A DNA stretch of 64,000 nt. Source: Paulownia fortunei (taxonomy: Eukaryota; Streptophyta; Magnoliopsida; Lamiales; Paulowniaceae). Shown one piece after another: positions 35,206 through 46,127 of the stretch. Made by a program: the position numbers and the translations under genes. How positions within the stretch are numbered: the first letter of the stretch is position 1; each line of letters begins with the position of its first letter. The DNA is taken from the NCBI GenBank assembly GCA_019321725.1, contig CM033108.1, forward strand, positions 18,985,799-19,049,798, in the 5' to 3' direction. The notes below the pieces were generated by a model. The model was given only the letters and a program-made list of their open reading frames with translations. It made no database searches and was not told the origin of the DNA.

Positions 35206-35624
35206 TGATGTGGTATCATCCTTTTACTAGTACTCCAGCTGAATTTGGATTTTGAGTTAGTCATTGTTTGCATCACAAAAAGTCGTTAGGGGTGTCGAGG
35301 ATTGACCCGATTAAAAACATTCGACGCTCAAGTCAATTTTGAAGCAAGCAGGTGTAAGCCATTGAGAGCAGTTAAACGCGTAATAAATTATGTACCTTTT
35401 AATAATGAAGATTGTGAGTATTTATAGCGTGAAATAAGGATTTTCATGGAATGGAGCCCTTAGGCCTCTATGAGCTTAACCAGAACATTAGAGCCAATTT
35501 TGTGTACTGACTTGTAGATTCCATTGGCTTGGCCTATTGGGTTTTGTCTTTGTTCTGATCCATAATCCAAATGAACCTCTTGAACTTAGTCTATTGAGCC
35601 TATATTTGGATTCAAGGCCTATCA
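35206..35624 (-). repeat. 5' LTR of the gag-only element
   Basis: It is 419 bp and aligns with 27972-28397 in the same orientation. The plus-strand TATTTATA at 35419-35426 is a TATA box on the minus strand. On the minus strand it starts TTGATAGGCC and ends ATACCACATCA. Confidence 0.75.
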
Positions 35625-35866
35625 ATAGGTATATATATCTTTTCTATATCTATTCATACCAAAAAAAAAAAGAAAATTCGAATCCCATTAGGAATTATAA
35701 TTCCACCAAAATTCTAGAATTAATATATAACTCAAATATAAATGTCAGGTTACCAATCTAATTTTCAAGACGGTCATTCAATATACAAATTGGAACTGGA
35801 AAGTCTTCAGTAGGTTTTGGAAGATTTTGAGTTGCAATTCAACAAGGAACCTATCCTTTTTGGTAT

Positions 35867-35898
35867 ACATATATATATATATATATGTGTGTGTGTGT
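35867..35898. repeat. (AT)n(GT)n microsatellite
   Basis: About ten AT repeats are followed by about seven GT repeats, 50 bp upstream of the F-box pseudogene start. It explains the low-complexity minus ORFs at 35778-36101 and 35807-36022. Confidence 0.9.
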
Positions 35899-35949
35899 AT
35901 GTACTGTGCACAACCCACGACGCTTTCTGCTGAAGAAAAAGCCTGATAG

Positions 35950-36982
35950 ATGGGAAGCACAAAAAAAGCAGCACAGGTGGTGGTGCAATTCCCTGGAGAT
36001 GTCCTGGAGGAAATGATGTCAAGAATCCATGTGCAACATCTCACAAGATTCAAGTCCGTCTGCAAAACCTGGCTCCACCTTTTTTCCAGCCAATACTTCA
36101 TCCAACTTCATCTCAAGAAATCAATTTCCAGGCTCACGCACCTCCAGAAACTCTTGTGAATTCCCCATACTTCCTTATTCTTTCCCACAGTAATCATTCC
36201 TAATGCTTTTCTCATTGATCACGATGAAATTATGCCCTTGGAGATTCTTTTCCCTCAAGAATATTCAATCAGGTTTCTTATGGAATTTATGGGCACTTGT
36301 GATGGTTTAGTGTGTCTGTACGATGGAGCATATGGGATCATTTATATATCAAATCCAGCAATCCAAATATCCCAAAATATATGCATATATATAAAGAGTA
36401 TGCCCGATGAAATCTTATGCTACTGGTTTGGCCGCGACTCCACCACCAAGTCACCAACGACGATGATCACTATAAGCTGGTTACAGGGACTACGTCTCAC
36501 ATGCACCTCATCTGGCCGTACTTCGACAACCATAGTTGGAATCGACACAAGAAGTCGGAAAAAACTACCATTACTTTGAGGAAATAGAGACCCTTTTCAA
36601 TGGAACTGTCCATTGGCCAGCATATGAATGGTCGTACTCTATAGTTGTGTCCTATGATTTAAGGCAGGAGACGGCAATGTTCAAATATGGGAAGGATTGC
36701 ACGCTCTGGGCAATGAAAGACTACGGCGTCAAAGAATCTTGGGCTAACTTGATGGTTTTTTCTGGTTGTTCTGCGTATCATCATCGCATGATTTATGTAC
36801 AAGACGAAATAGTGGTACTATACAATTATGTAGGAAACAAGTCCCCACTTTATGATTAAAGAGGAATGATATACGTTGAGAGTACGGTTTCCCCAGATGG
36901 AGTGATAAGGTTTCCCCACGGAGTGATAAGGCCATCTGCCATGACAGTTGAAGTTGCTTGGGATAAAGGGTGTGCAAAATAA
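35950..36982 (+). pseudogene. F-box protein pseudogene (F-box plus F-box-associated domain)
   Basis: ATG at 35950 opens MGSTKKAAQVVVQFPGDVLE. The F-box follows (residues about 11-55: FPGDVLEEMMSRIHVQHLTR, FKSVCKTWLHL). F-box proteins give substrate specificity to SCF ubiquitin ligases. A TGA at 36157-36159 cuts the frame at 69 codons; the same frame resumes (TCDGLVCLYDGAYGIIYISN). The F-box-associated part moves to frame 3 (NDDDHYKLVTGT, about 36450) and then frame 2 (FNGTVHWPAYEW, VSYDLRQE, AMKDYGVKESWANL). A TAA at 36857 interrupts the tail, which ends at 36982. Two stops and two frameshifts make it a pseudogene. A 20-bp unit is duplicated at 36887-36927. Confidence 0.82.
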
Positions 36983-38163
36983 ATAGGAGTTTAAATTATT
37001 ATTTTTTTTCTCTCTTTTTGGGTGAATATGTGTTGTATTTCATGAAACTAGTATTTGCTTGTAATGGCCATTGTTTGCATTATTATATTAAGCTAAAACA
37101 GTACTCTGTTACTTTATTTCGGTCAAACTTGAGCCCAATTACTACTGGACAAGACTCTGTTCCTATTTGATTTGAATGACAATCTTGTTTGCTCATCAAG
37201 AAAAAATTGAGCTAGAAAAGTTCTTAAACCATTTAGTGAAGGAATAACTAATGGTAATGACTTATACACATACAAATGTCGATATATGCGTGTAAGTAAT
37301 ACTATAAAAGCATATACTATATATATATATATATATATTACATATATACATACATGCCAATATATGTTTATTTGGAGTTGGGGGTGGGCAAGAGCAGAGT
37401 CGGAGGGAGGGCGGCACTCAATTCCATAAAAATTTTAAATTAGTATAAATTTTATATACAAATTTAATTAATTTTAAAATTATGTCTCCATTTAAATATT
37501 ATAAATATCTCTTTATCTACTATTTTAATAAAAATAAATAAATCTCGACCCTTAATTTCCATTTTCTGACTCTATCCCTAGGTGGATGGCAATTGGTGGG
37601 GTTCAAGGGGGTTGCGGTGGTGGGGGTATTAGAGTGGGCATGAGAGTGGTAGATCTTGGTTGGGCTAGGGAGGAAGTTGTGATAATTGGGATGGGTGGGA
37701 GAGGAAGGTTTGTGTGTGTGGGTGGGGTGGGATAGGGTGCTGGATGGAGGAGGAGGAAGAGGAAGAAAAGGGAAAGAAGAAGAATAAGAAGATTAAAAGA
37801 AAAAAAAATAGGAAAATGAAAGGAAAAAAACAAGAAAATAAAAAATGAGAAGAAAATAGGTTCTATTTTTCATTTTTTATTAGTTTCAATTTTTTTAATT
37901 AGTATTTAAGTATTTAATCACAATTAAGTAATTTCATTGATCATTAATTATTATCAATTCTCTAATTATACGAAAGAAAACAAAAATCTGAAAGCTCTTC
38001 TCTATTGTGATATTATCAATATCAAGTTCGCTCATTCGTTTTTATGTTGATTCATTGATTAGTTAAAAATTACTACTTTAGCTCAATTGTTAAAATAAAC
38101 TAGTTAATTTAACGAATTTTCTATGTGCTATAATAAATAATATAATCAATTTTACTTTAAAAT
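36983..38163. other. Intergenic spacer with microsatellite and purine-rich tract
   Basis: It holds an (AT)n run at 37319-37338 and a strongly purine-rich, G-rich strand at 37570-37860. The latter creates the minus ORF 37603-37833, a low-complexity shadow. No gene is supported. The gypsy target flank AAAAT is at 38159-38163. Confidence 0.6.
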
Positions 38164-39774
38164 TGCTATAACTTTAAAATTGCAAACTCAAATGCAGGTT
38201 GTAGTAAGTAATAAATTTCTCGTAAGTCCAAGATCGATCCACAAGGAAAATGTTTGAAAAATTCAAATTTATATTTCTAAAAAAATGGAGTTTATGTGAA
38301 TCAAAATATATAAATAATTAATGTATGATATAACTAAAGAAAAATCAAAGTAATAAAAGTACTGAGGATTAGGGATCCACTCTTGAGTTTTGGATAGAGA
38401 AATGGTTATTTATTCTTTTTACCTTTATTAATTATCACAATTGGAATCCATACATAGTGAAGGTTCCAATGAAAAGATATTACCAAGTAACTCATGCAAT
38501 AAGGTAATCATGATATTGTCTTACTATTGCAAATTATCTCTTAACGCCAACACTTATTTATAGGATCAAGCATTTATGCATAACTTTGTCAACAACAAAT
38601 CAAGATTTCGCATTCGCAGTCGGTGGGGTAAAACTGTACAATAAGCTAAATGAACCCAAGTATTTGTTGTGTCATTGGAGATACATAAATCAAGATTCAC
38701 CACAAAACAAGTAGGGTTTATAGCAAAAATAAAAATAATAATACAACATATTTAAACAATTTCTACCCTTATAACCATTTCTCTTCCTCCATCAACAAAT
38801 TCACCATTTTTTCTCAACAAAATAAAATTTAGAAAGACATAATAAAAGTAGCAAAGGCTAAAAATATAAGAAAAACTAGAGAATGCATTTCTATTACTAC
38901 TAGAAAACTTACAATACTAGAAAACATACAAACTAGATAACTTAGCCTAAAGAAACCCTCTACCCCCCTCCTCTTACAAGCTTAATACATGGCCTATTTA
39001 TAGTATTTGGAGTAAGCTAGAGGCCAAACAAATAATGGAGGGGTTAATCAAGTGGTATGCTAGTTGCCAAGGGTTGATAAGTTGTTACACAAATTTCTCA
39101 CCCACTGAATTGAATTACATTTTTTGATCAGATACAGCCAGATTTTGAATATAGATGAAGAATCAAAATTGTATATCTTTTAGTGCTGTTATATTTTCAT
39201 ATATCTTTTGTCAAATTTGGCGGTCGGATGAAGGAGATATGGTCAAATTATCGAGTCATGCTCAAGAGCCACCCTTTAACATCAGCAGCAATTTGTAGCC
39301 TATGGTTTTACCATTTTGACAGATTTTCACACCATCTTATCTTCAACAAACTTGTTTATTCACCTCTTTAATATAATATATCCGAATTTCAGCCCAAAAT
39401 AAATTTAGGCTCAAGATATATAACCGAATTGGTAAAATAAGTCAATACTGGGCTGAACTCTTATCCGAATTTTGGTGATCCATTTTGTGCAACTACTTGG
39501 ACAAATTTTCTGCTATCATCAAAATTGAATTGGGCTGACCCTCCAACAGAAAAGTTGTACCTCTATCTCTTAGCTTTCAAATGAAATAAACTTCATATCC
39601 ATAGGGCTTTTGATCATGAAATTATGCTCAAATTACAAAAATTGCATAGGTTTGGAAACAACTTCCATTTATTCCTTAACACAAAATATTAATAAAACAA
39701 TAATATTAATAAGAATAAAGAAAGAAAAGTATAGAGGATTTGATACAAAAATATGTCAAAATGTGCACTTATCA
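38164..39774 (-). repeat. 3' LTR of gypsy copy 3 (1611 bp)
   Basis: On the minus strand it runs TGATAAGTGCACATTTTGAC (39774) to TTATAGCA (38164). The polypurine tract (AAGTGTAGGGAAATT on minus) adjoins at 39775-39789. The TATA box is at about 38997 (+ strand TATTTATA). The ORF 39183-39371 is a shadow in the LTR, and 39610-39834 overlaps its edge. Confidence 0.9.
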
Positions 39775-41515
39775 AATTTCCCTACACTTAACCCTTGCTT
39801 GTCCTCGAATAAGCTTAAAACAAATATAAACTAATCCACTTTCGTAGGAAATCACGATTGCATTTAGCATATGCAACAAGCCTTTAAACCCCTAGGTGAC
39901 CCATAAAAGACGAGTTATAGTCTCATGAAGGTTTTCAGCAGTGGTACCTACAAACACCTATAATAACTATCTTCCAACTTTTATTCTCATGAAGCAACAA
40001 AGTAATATGGAAATAAAATCAAACAAGTATTGAGTTTAACTCTTAGTCATTCAAAAATCAATACATTTCCACAATAAGCATACTCAACTGTGTGTGTGTG
40101 GACAGTTAATATCAATAGTGATAAAACTATGCATGCTTCAAATAAGTGAATTCTGATAAAACTTTACAAAAACCATCACCCAATCTCTAATAGAAAAGTT
40201 AAACATTATAGGCTCTTCCTTTGGTGCAAATCTCCACTACACTGAAGGCACCACACGAAATCAAAAGGTTTTCAACAAAGGTTGTAATGGGGGCAAATGG
40301 TGGTGATGTAGCTAAGAAATAAAATGATATGATGCAACAAAGGTTCTAAAAACTTCATAGAATTAGAGACATAGAATTTATCAATAAAGAATTCTCAAAC
40401 TCCACAAATTTCACATTGGGGTTTATTGTTATTGAATTGGACCCCTCTTATTCATCTTGAAACATCTCATTTTAGTTGTAACTTGTAGCACTTTGCAATT
40501 TTTTTTTTCTTCTATTTTTTTTATTATTATTATTTTTCTTTTTTTTCTTTTTTCTTTTAAAAAAAACTCCCCCACACTTATCTTCTATTCCAACCGGAAT
40601 TTCTTTTGTAAGTTCAAGCTGTCAATTGAATGTCTCTTAAACTCCAATTATTTTTAGAACAAGGGTTGGATAATAGTATATTTAGGCTAGGTAAAAAGAT
40701 ATAGTTACAAAAAAAATATTTATTTATTGTAAGGCTCAAACTGGTTTACTAGGGGGATGTTTTCTTGAAACATCATATAGGGAACAAACTGATTTGGCAA
40801 TGGTGCTAGAAAGCCTAATACCTTAATCATTTTTCTAGTGGTGCACTATCAGTTCGTTCACCTCGACACACTAAAAGTAAAAGTTCTAATACTCAACCCC
40901 TACATATTATAGATTCAAGTGATGATTAGAGTAAGGGCATAAGAACTATCTATTTTGACATGATTGTCTTCACACTAAATAACATAACTATTTGTGCAAA
41001 ATAAAATTTGAGTATAATTATCGCAAAAATATATTAACCAAATAACAACATCAAAGTCCAAAACAACACCCATCATCAATCAAACCATATTATTCATGCT
41101 TAATTTTAATCATTGAAGTTGGAAGAATCTCTACGACTCAAAAAAAATAATTGGTAATTCACAAATATTTGTTAAAAACTTCACAAACCTGCCATGTTAT
41201 GCAAAAAATAGGGATGCATCTCAAGAGTGTTACAATTACCCTTTACTCAGTCATCTTTTTTTCATGCTTTCAATGGACCCATCAAAAAACACGCTTGATT
41301 TTTTTTTTTTTTTTTTTTAAATACTAGAAATACATACATTGAACATACAAGTCATGATATCAACTATCCCTCCCCCAACCTAATTAAGATATTGTTCCCA
41401 ATATCAAAAATAGATAGAAAAGTAGAGTTTGAAAGATATCACCTGAAATGTGGCTAATAAAGTTGAAACAACAAAAAAAACACATACTATTAGATAAAAT
41501 CATTAACAATAAGTA
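39775..41515 (-). other. 3' untranslated region of gypsy copy 3
   Basis: It is collinear with 18130-19841 of copy 2. It includes a second polypurine-like tract (plus strand TCCCTCCCCCAACC, 41367-41380) and a T-rich run at 40500-40560 that produces the spurious ORF 40457-40657. There is no gene. Confidence 0.7.
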
Positions 41516-42170
41516 TCACAGACTGAGAGTCAAATTCAATTTGCGTTTTCGACCATTGTTTCTGTTGGACCAATCCACATTGGCCAAGGCTAGATCAGGT
41601 TTTAGCACATATGCTAGAAGTTGATCAATCAGTTGGTTAAATGTCGGAGCAGAAATGATGATTCTTCTCGTAGAAGTTGAAATAAAAAATTTTTTTCACA
41701 ACATGATATACAAAAGATAGCAAACCATCATAAAACCCATTAACATTAAGAATATCTATAAATTTTTGGTGAATGTTGAGTTGTGCTCAAAAGACAATTT
41801 GGAATAATTCCTCCCGTATACCAAAACCGTCAGGTAGAATGATGAATGCATCCGCATTATTTAACATGTTAGGCATTCTGTTCTAAATATGTAACACTTT
41901 TAGCTCATCTTTAATGATCATACCTGTGATATTCTGTACTGTTAAAAATTTTGGGATAACTCCCAGAACTTTGACACCTCCTACATAAGTAGAAATAGCA
42001 ACACTCCCCATTAATCCCAAACTACCTCCCCCATATACTAAATGAATTTTTCTTTCTGCTAAAGTTCTACCAATGTTATTGGTTGCCCCTATAAACTTGC
42101 CATTTTTTCCTAGATTGGATCCACAAAAAATACAAATAGAATTAAATTTGCGAGTTGAAGAAACTTCCAT
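41516..42170 (-). pseudogene. Captured LOG-like gene, copy 3 (full-length, intronless)
   Basis: ATG at 42168-42170 opens MEVSSTRKFN, then ICIFCGSNLGKNGKFIGATN, AERKIHLVYGGGSLGLMG and VKVLGVIPKFL, clear plant LOG landmarks. The first 95 codons are open. After a stop near 41883 come ADAFIILPDGFGIREELFQI (family motif PGGxGTxxE, here PDGFGIREE), QLNIHQKFIDILNVNGFYDG, then SAPTFNQLIDQLLAY and the tail RKRKLNLTLSL-stop (41516-41518). The length of about 655 bp equals a complete LOG coding sequence of some 215 codons. No introns interrupt it. It could not make active enzyme: the nucleotide-site glycine is lost and frames break. It sits inside the element in the same orientation as pol. Confidence 0.9.
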
Positions 42171-42399
42171 TTTTTTTTAATTTTTTTTTTTTTTTTTTGA
42201 AAATAAGTTGTGCAAAAATATAGTGAGTACAGTGATATTTATTGAGGTGTGAACAGGATTGCATTTATTACATGTCTTTTTCTTTTGTCAAAAAGGTTGA
42301 AAATAAGGACACATACGAAATTTAAAAATTACCTACTAACATGTGTATGTACATGTAGTTGTGATTGTAGCTCACATCTTTCTCTGGTTTTACGTTCAA

Positions 42400-43085
42400 T
42401 AACGGCTTAAACGCCCTCTATGGGTCGAGGATATGCTTCTCATCCAATTTTCTTATAAACTGGCAAACAGGATCTTTTAATATCAAATTCCCAAAACTAT
42501 AAAGCTCATATTCATTTTGAAAACGATCCCATAAATCAAGAATTGCACATTGTACCAATCCACATGAATGCGTCTCAAGAGTCAATATAATGTGATCTAA
42601 AGACTCCTTACTCAGTCCATCCATAATGAATTTAAGTTTATCTTCTTGATTTTTAGAGACCATTCATAAAGAACGACACTTTGTGTTGTAAGTCCATCTA
42701 GCACAAATATGACAAACTTTCATTTTTTTGGCCCTTCATTTTTTTGAATATGTACTTTTACCAAAACCAGACATGTATCTAGTAAGCAAATCTGAAAACT
42801 TATGTGAAAACTCACCTGCCTTTACCTTTGCTTCAATTATCCATCGTATGTCCTTCGGGATGCTCTTATGCATAAGCATCCTCAATCTTTCAATCCTAAT
42901 TTTATAAATTTTCAAAATTATATTTTTAGGAAGAAAAGGAAATCGCTTCTTGAGAGTTAGAAAAATATCACCCATTTTGAAAAGAACAAGAAAAGAAAAT
43001 GAGAAGAGCAAAGAAAATTTGTACAAAAATTTCAGTTGTTTGGGAAACTGACAAGTCCGACTTTTATAGCCACGGAGTACTGTTA
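42400..43085 (-). pseudogene. Unrecognised ORF region downstream of integrase, gypsy copy 3
   Basis: On the minus strand a TATA-like GCTATAAAAG at 43061-43070 precedes, by about 85 bp, the ATG of MGDIFLTLKKRFPFLPKN (ATG about 42973-42975). That frame is open to 42736 (about 80 codons). A second block at 42418-42663 reads MVSKNQEDKLKFIMDGLSKE and CQFIRKLDEKHILDP. The first block is basic, with RIERLRMLMHKSIPKDIRWI and FSHKFSDLLTRYMSGFG. It is shared with copies 1 and 2, and I cannot assign a family. Between this and the LOG-like ATG lie about 230 bp ending in a long A/T homopolymer run (42171-42199). Confidence 0.55.
43061..43070 (-). promoter_or_regulatory. TATA-like box upstream of the unknown ORF, copy 3
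   Basis: The minus strand reads GTGGCTATAAAAGTC. Copy 2 has TGGCTATAAAAGTC at 16711-16724. In copy 1 the box is mutated. The spacing to the MGDIFL ATG (about 85-95 bp) would suit a core promoter, but no activity is shown. Confidence 0.35.
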
Positions 43086-43147
43086 TCCGTCATTTAATTG
43101 GAAAAAGAAAAAAAAAATAATATCAAAAAAAATGAGTATATACAACA

Positions 43148-44540
43148 CTAATCATAATAAAGGTTAGAAAGAAAAAGAATTTCCTCTTGTGAAAATTGAT
43201 TTTCTAAAAATAGTTTCACTCTTTGTCCAATTACTTTGAACATATTACCATTTCTAGGATTCTCAATGTCAATCACCCCATAAGGATATACTTTTTTTAC
43301 AATAAAAGGACCACTCCACCTTGATCTCAATTTTTCAGGAAACAAATGCAATCGACAATTATAAAGCAAAACCTTTTGACCAACCTCAAATATTTTTTTT
43401 GAAATTTTATTATCATGAAAATCTTTCATTCTTGCTTTATAAATTTTAGAATTCTCATATGCATCATTTCTCAGTTCTTAAAGTTTATTGATTTGCAATT
43501 TGCGCAATTTTGAAGCTTCATCAATATTGAACTTAAACATTTTGATTGTCCAATAAGCTTTATATTCAAATTCAATAGGTAAGTGACAAGGTTTTCTATA
43601 AACTATCCTATAAGGAGACATGCCTAATGATATTTTGAAAGCAGTTCTATATGCCCAAAGTGTATCGATAAGTTTAACAGACCAATCTTTACGGTTTGGG
43701 TTAACTGATTTCTCCAAAATTTATTTTATCTCCCTATTTGCAAGTTCAACTTGTCCATTTGTCTGAGGGTGATAAGGGGTTGCAACTTTATGTATGATTC
43801 CATATTTTTTCATTAAAGTTCCGAAAATTTTGTTACAAAAATATTTTCCCCCATCACTGATAATAGATTTAGGAATTTCAAATCGACTTAAAATATTTTC
43901 TTTCAAAAATTTTATCACTATTTTGTGATCATTGTTTCGACAAAGAATTGCCTCGATCCATTTTGAAAAATAATCTAGGCAACCAATATGTAAAGAAAAC
44001 CAAATGATAATAGAAATGGACCCATAAAATCAATACCCCAATAGTCAAAGATTTCAATCACTAGGATAGAGTGTAGGGCATCATATTTCTCTTTGAAAGG
44101 GACCCTAACTTTTAACAATTTTTACAACTTTTGCAGAAAGTGTAAGTGTTATTGAAAAGAGTTGGCTAATAAAATCCACATTGCAAGATTTTTACAGTAG
44201 TTTTCTTTACAGAAAAATGACCATCACATGCTTCTAAATGACAAAATTTGACAATATTACCTATCTCATTGTCAAGCACACATCTTTGAAAGATTTAATT
44301 CGGATAATATTTGACTAGGTATGGATCATACCAATAAAAAAATTTAACCTCAGTCAAAAACTTCTTTTTATCTTGAGAATTCCAATGCGACCTGTCACAA
44401 GAAAATTAACAATGTTAGCAAACCAAGGTAAAATAGAAACATTAAATAGTTGTTCATCAGGAAAAGTGTCATTAATAGGTGTGGTTTGAAAGGAGTCATC
44501 ACAAACAAGTCTCGACAAATGATCAGCCACTACGTTCTCT
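43148..44540 (-). pseudogene. Integrase, gypsy copy 3
   Basis: The C-terminal domain (43148-43429: FEVGQKVLLYNCRLHLFPEK, SGPFIVKKVYPYGVIDIENP) and core pieces (43478-43717, 43721-43918: SIISDGGKYFCN, KVATPYHPQTNGQVELANRE) are preserved across frameshifts. The zinc-binding end is around 44100-44290. The separate ORFs are fragments of one domain. Confidence 0.83.
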
Positions 44541-45110
44541 ACTCTCTTTTTATCTCAAATAGTAACATTAAATTTATGAAGTGAGAGAATCCACCTAATC
44601 AGTCTTGGTTTAGCATCTTTTTTTGACAAAAGATATTTTAAAACTGCATAATCACTGAAAACAACAATTGGTGAGCCAATAAGATAAGATCAAAATTTGT
44701 CCAATGCAAAAACTACAGCAAGTAATTCTTTTTCACTTGTTGTATAATTCAATTGAGCACCATTTAAAGTTTTACTTACATAGTAAATAACATATGATTT
44801 TTTATCTTTTCTTTGTCCCAAGACAGCTCCAACAGTATAATCACTAGCATCACACATTATTTCAAAAGGTAAAGTCCAATCTGGAGGCTGCATGATTGGA
44901 GCAGATATAAGCATGCTTTTAAGCTTAACAATAGCATTTTCACAGTTTTCACTCCATTCAAAAATAGTGTATTTTGTTAGAAGATTACACAAAGGTTTAG
45001 ATATTATACTAAAATCTTTGATAAATCTTTTATAAAAACCAGCATGTCTTAAAAATGATCTAATCTCCTTCACAGTCTTTGGTATTGGCAAATTGGCAAT
45101 TAACTCAATT
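44541..45110 (-). pseudogene. RNase H and RT C-terminus, gypsy copy 3
   Basis: An open block of 133 codons (44690-45091) reads VKEIRSFLRHAGFYKRFIKD, CNLLTKYTIFEW, LPFEIMCDASDYTVGAVLGQ, then QLNYTTSEKELLAVVFALDK. These are conserved RT connection and RNase H motifs including the catalytic aspartate in CDASD. The C-terminus runs to about 44541 in a shifted frame, with an ADHLSRL-like motif near 44500-44525. Confidence 0.83.
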
Positions 45111-46127
45111 TTAGATTCGTCAACCTCAATACATTTTGATGATATAATGTGTCCAAGAACAATACCAGTTGTTACCTTGAAGTGACATTTTTCCTAATTA
45201 AGCACAAAATTCTTTTATTCACACCTAATCAAAATATTTTCTGAATTAGATAAGCAATCATCAAATGAATTACCAAAAATAGAAAAATCATCCATGAAAA
45301 CTTCAAGAAAACGTTCAACCATGTCACTAAAAATACTAAGCATGCATCGTTGGAATGTAGCTGGTGCATTACATAATCCAAAAGGCATCCTTCGATATGC
45401 AAAAGTACCAAAAGGACATGTAAAAGTTGTTTTCTCTTGATCTTCAAGTGCAATTGCAATTTGATTATACCTAGAATATCCATCTAAAAAGCAATAAAAT
45501 TCGTGTCCCGCAACTCTTTCTAAAATTTGATCCTTGAAAGGTAATGGAAAATGATCTTTTCTAGTAACTGAGTTGAGTTTTTTATAATTAATGCATGCAC
45601 ATTCGCCAACCAGTAACAGTCCTAGTTAGAATTAATTCATCATTCTCATTCTTGACTATAGTAACTCCAGATTTCTTAGATACAACTTAAGTAGGACTTA
45701 TCCATTTGCTATCAGAAATAAAATAAATGATTCCATTATCTAAGAGTTTAATAACTTCATTTCTCACTACTTCTTTCATATTAGGATTTAGCCTTCGTTA
45801 TATTTCTACAGAAAGTTTAGCATTTTCCTCTAGATAGATGTTATGTGTGCAAATGAAAGAATTAATATCTTTAATATCAATAATGGTCCATCCTAAAGCA
45901 TTCTTATGCATTTTTAGAGTTTCGATCAACTTATCTTTTTGAGATGCATCGAGTTTGGAATAAATTATTACTGAAAAAGTCTTATTCTCATACAAGAAAG
46001 AGTATTTCAAATTAACTGGCAAAGGTTTCAAACCAACCACGGGAGTTTTAATACTTGATGGAATAGATTTTACTATTGATGATGAAAGTTCTTCGAATCT
46101 TGGCTTCTAAAAATATTTTTCTTGTAC
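45111..46127 (-). pseudogene. Reverse transcriptase and N-terminal linker, gypsy copy 3
   Basis: The FMDD catalytic motif is readable on the minus strand near 45285-45300 (LEVFMDDF), in a different frame from the adjacent VLLVLLHIEGCLLDYV block, so frameshifts are present. The linker KLDASQKDKLIETLKMHKNA with GWTIIDI lies at 45870-45990. This copy shows the normal domain order against which the rearrangement of copy 1 is judged. Confidence 0.8.

Larger units (their letters stand above)
27972..35624 (-). mobile_element. Gag-only LTR retrotransposon (TR-GAG-like, non-autonomous)
   Basis: Two LTRs of 426 and 419 bp in the same orientation flank 6.8 kb. Flanks show imperfect 5-bp duplications, ATAAG (27967-27971) and ATAGG (35625-35629). 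Next to the 5' LTR, the minus strand reads TTTCAATGTCTTTGTGGGAA, similar to the usual primer site TTTGGCGCCGTCTGTGGGAA. A gypsy-type gag follows, and no protease, RT, RNase H or integrase was found. That pattern defines TR-GAG elements, which depend on proteins supplied in trans. A 2.1-kb insertion (31647-33753) follows gag. Confidence 0.72.

Noticed and set aside
35778..36101. Minus-strand ORF of 107 codons near the F-box
   Set aside because: It is antisense to the F-box start and runs through an AT/GT microsatellite; no motif.
37603..37833. Proline- and leucine-rich minus ORF
   Set aside because: Product of a purine-rich low-complexity tract.
41516..42170. LOG-like sequence as a genuine host cytokinin gene
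   Set aside because: It lies inside a retrotransposon between integrase and LTR, is intronless, and has a stop, frameshifts and a damaged PGGxGT motif. The same block occurs in another copy of the element.
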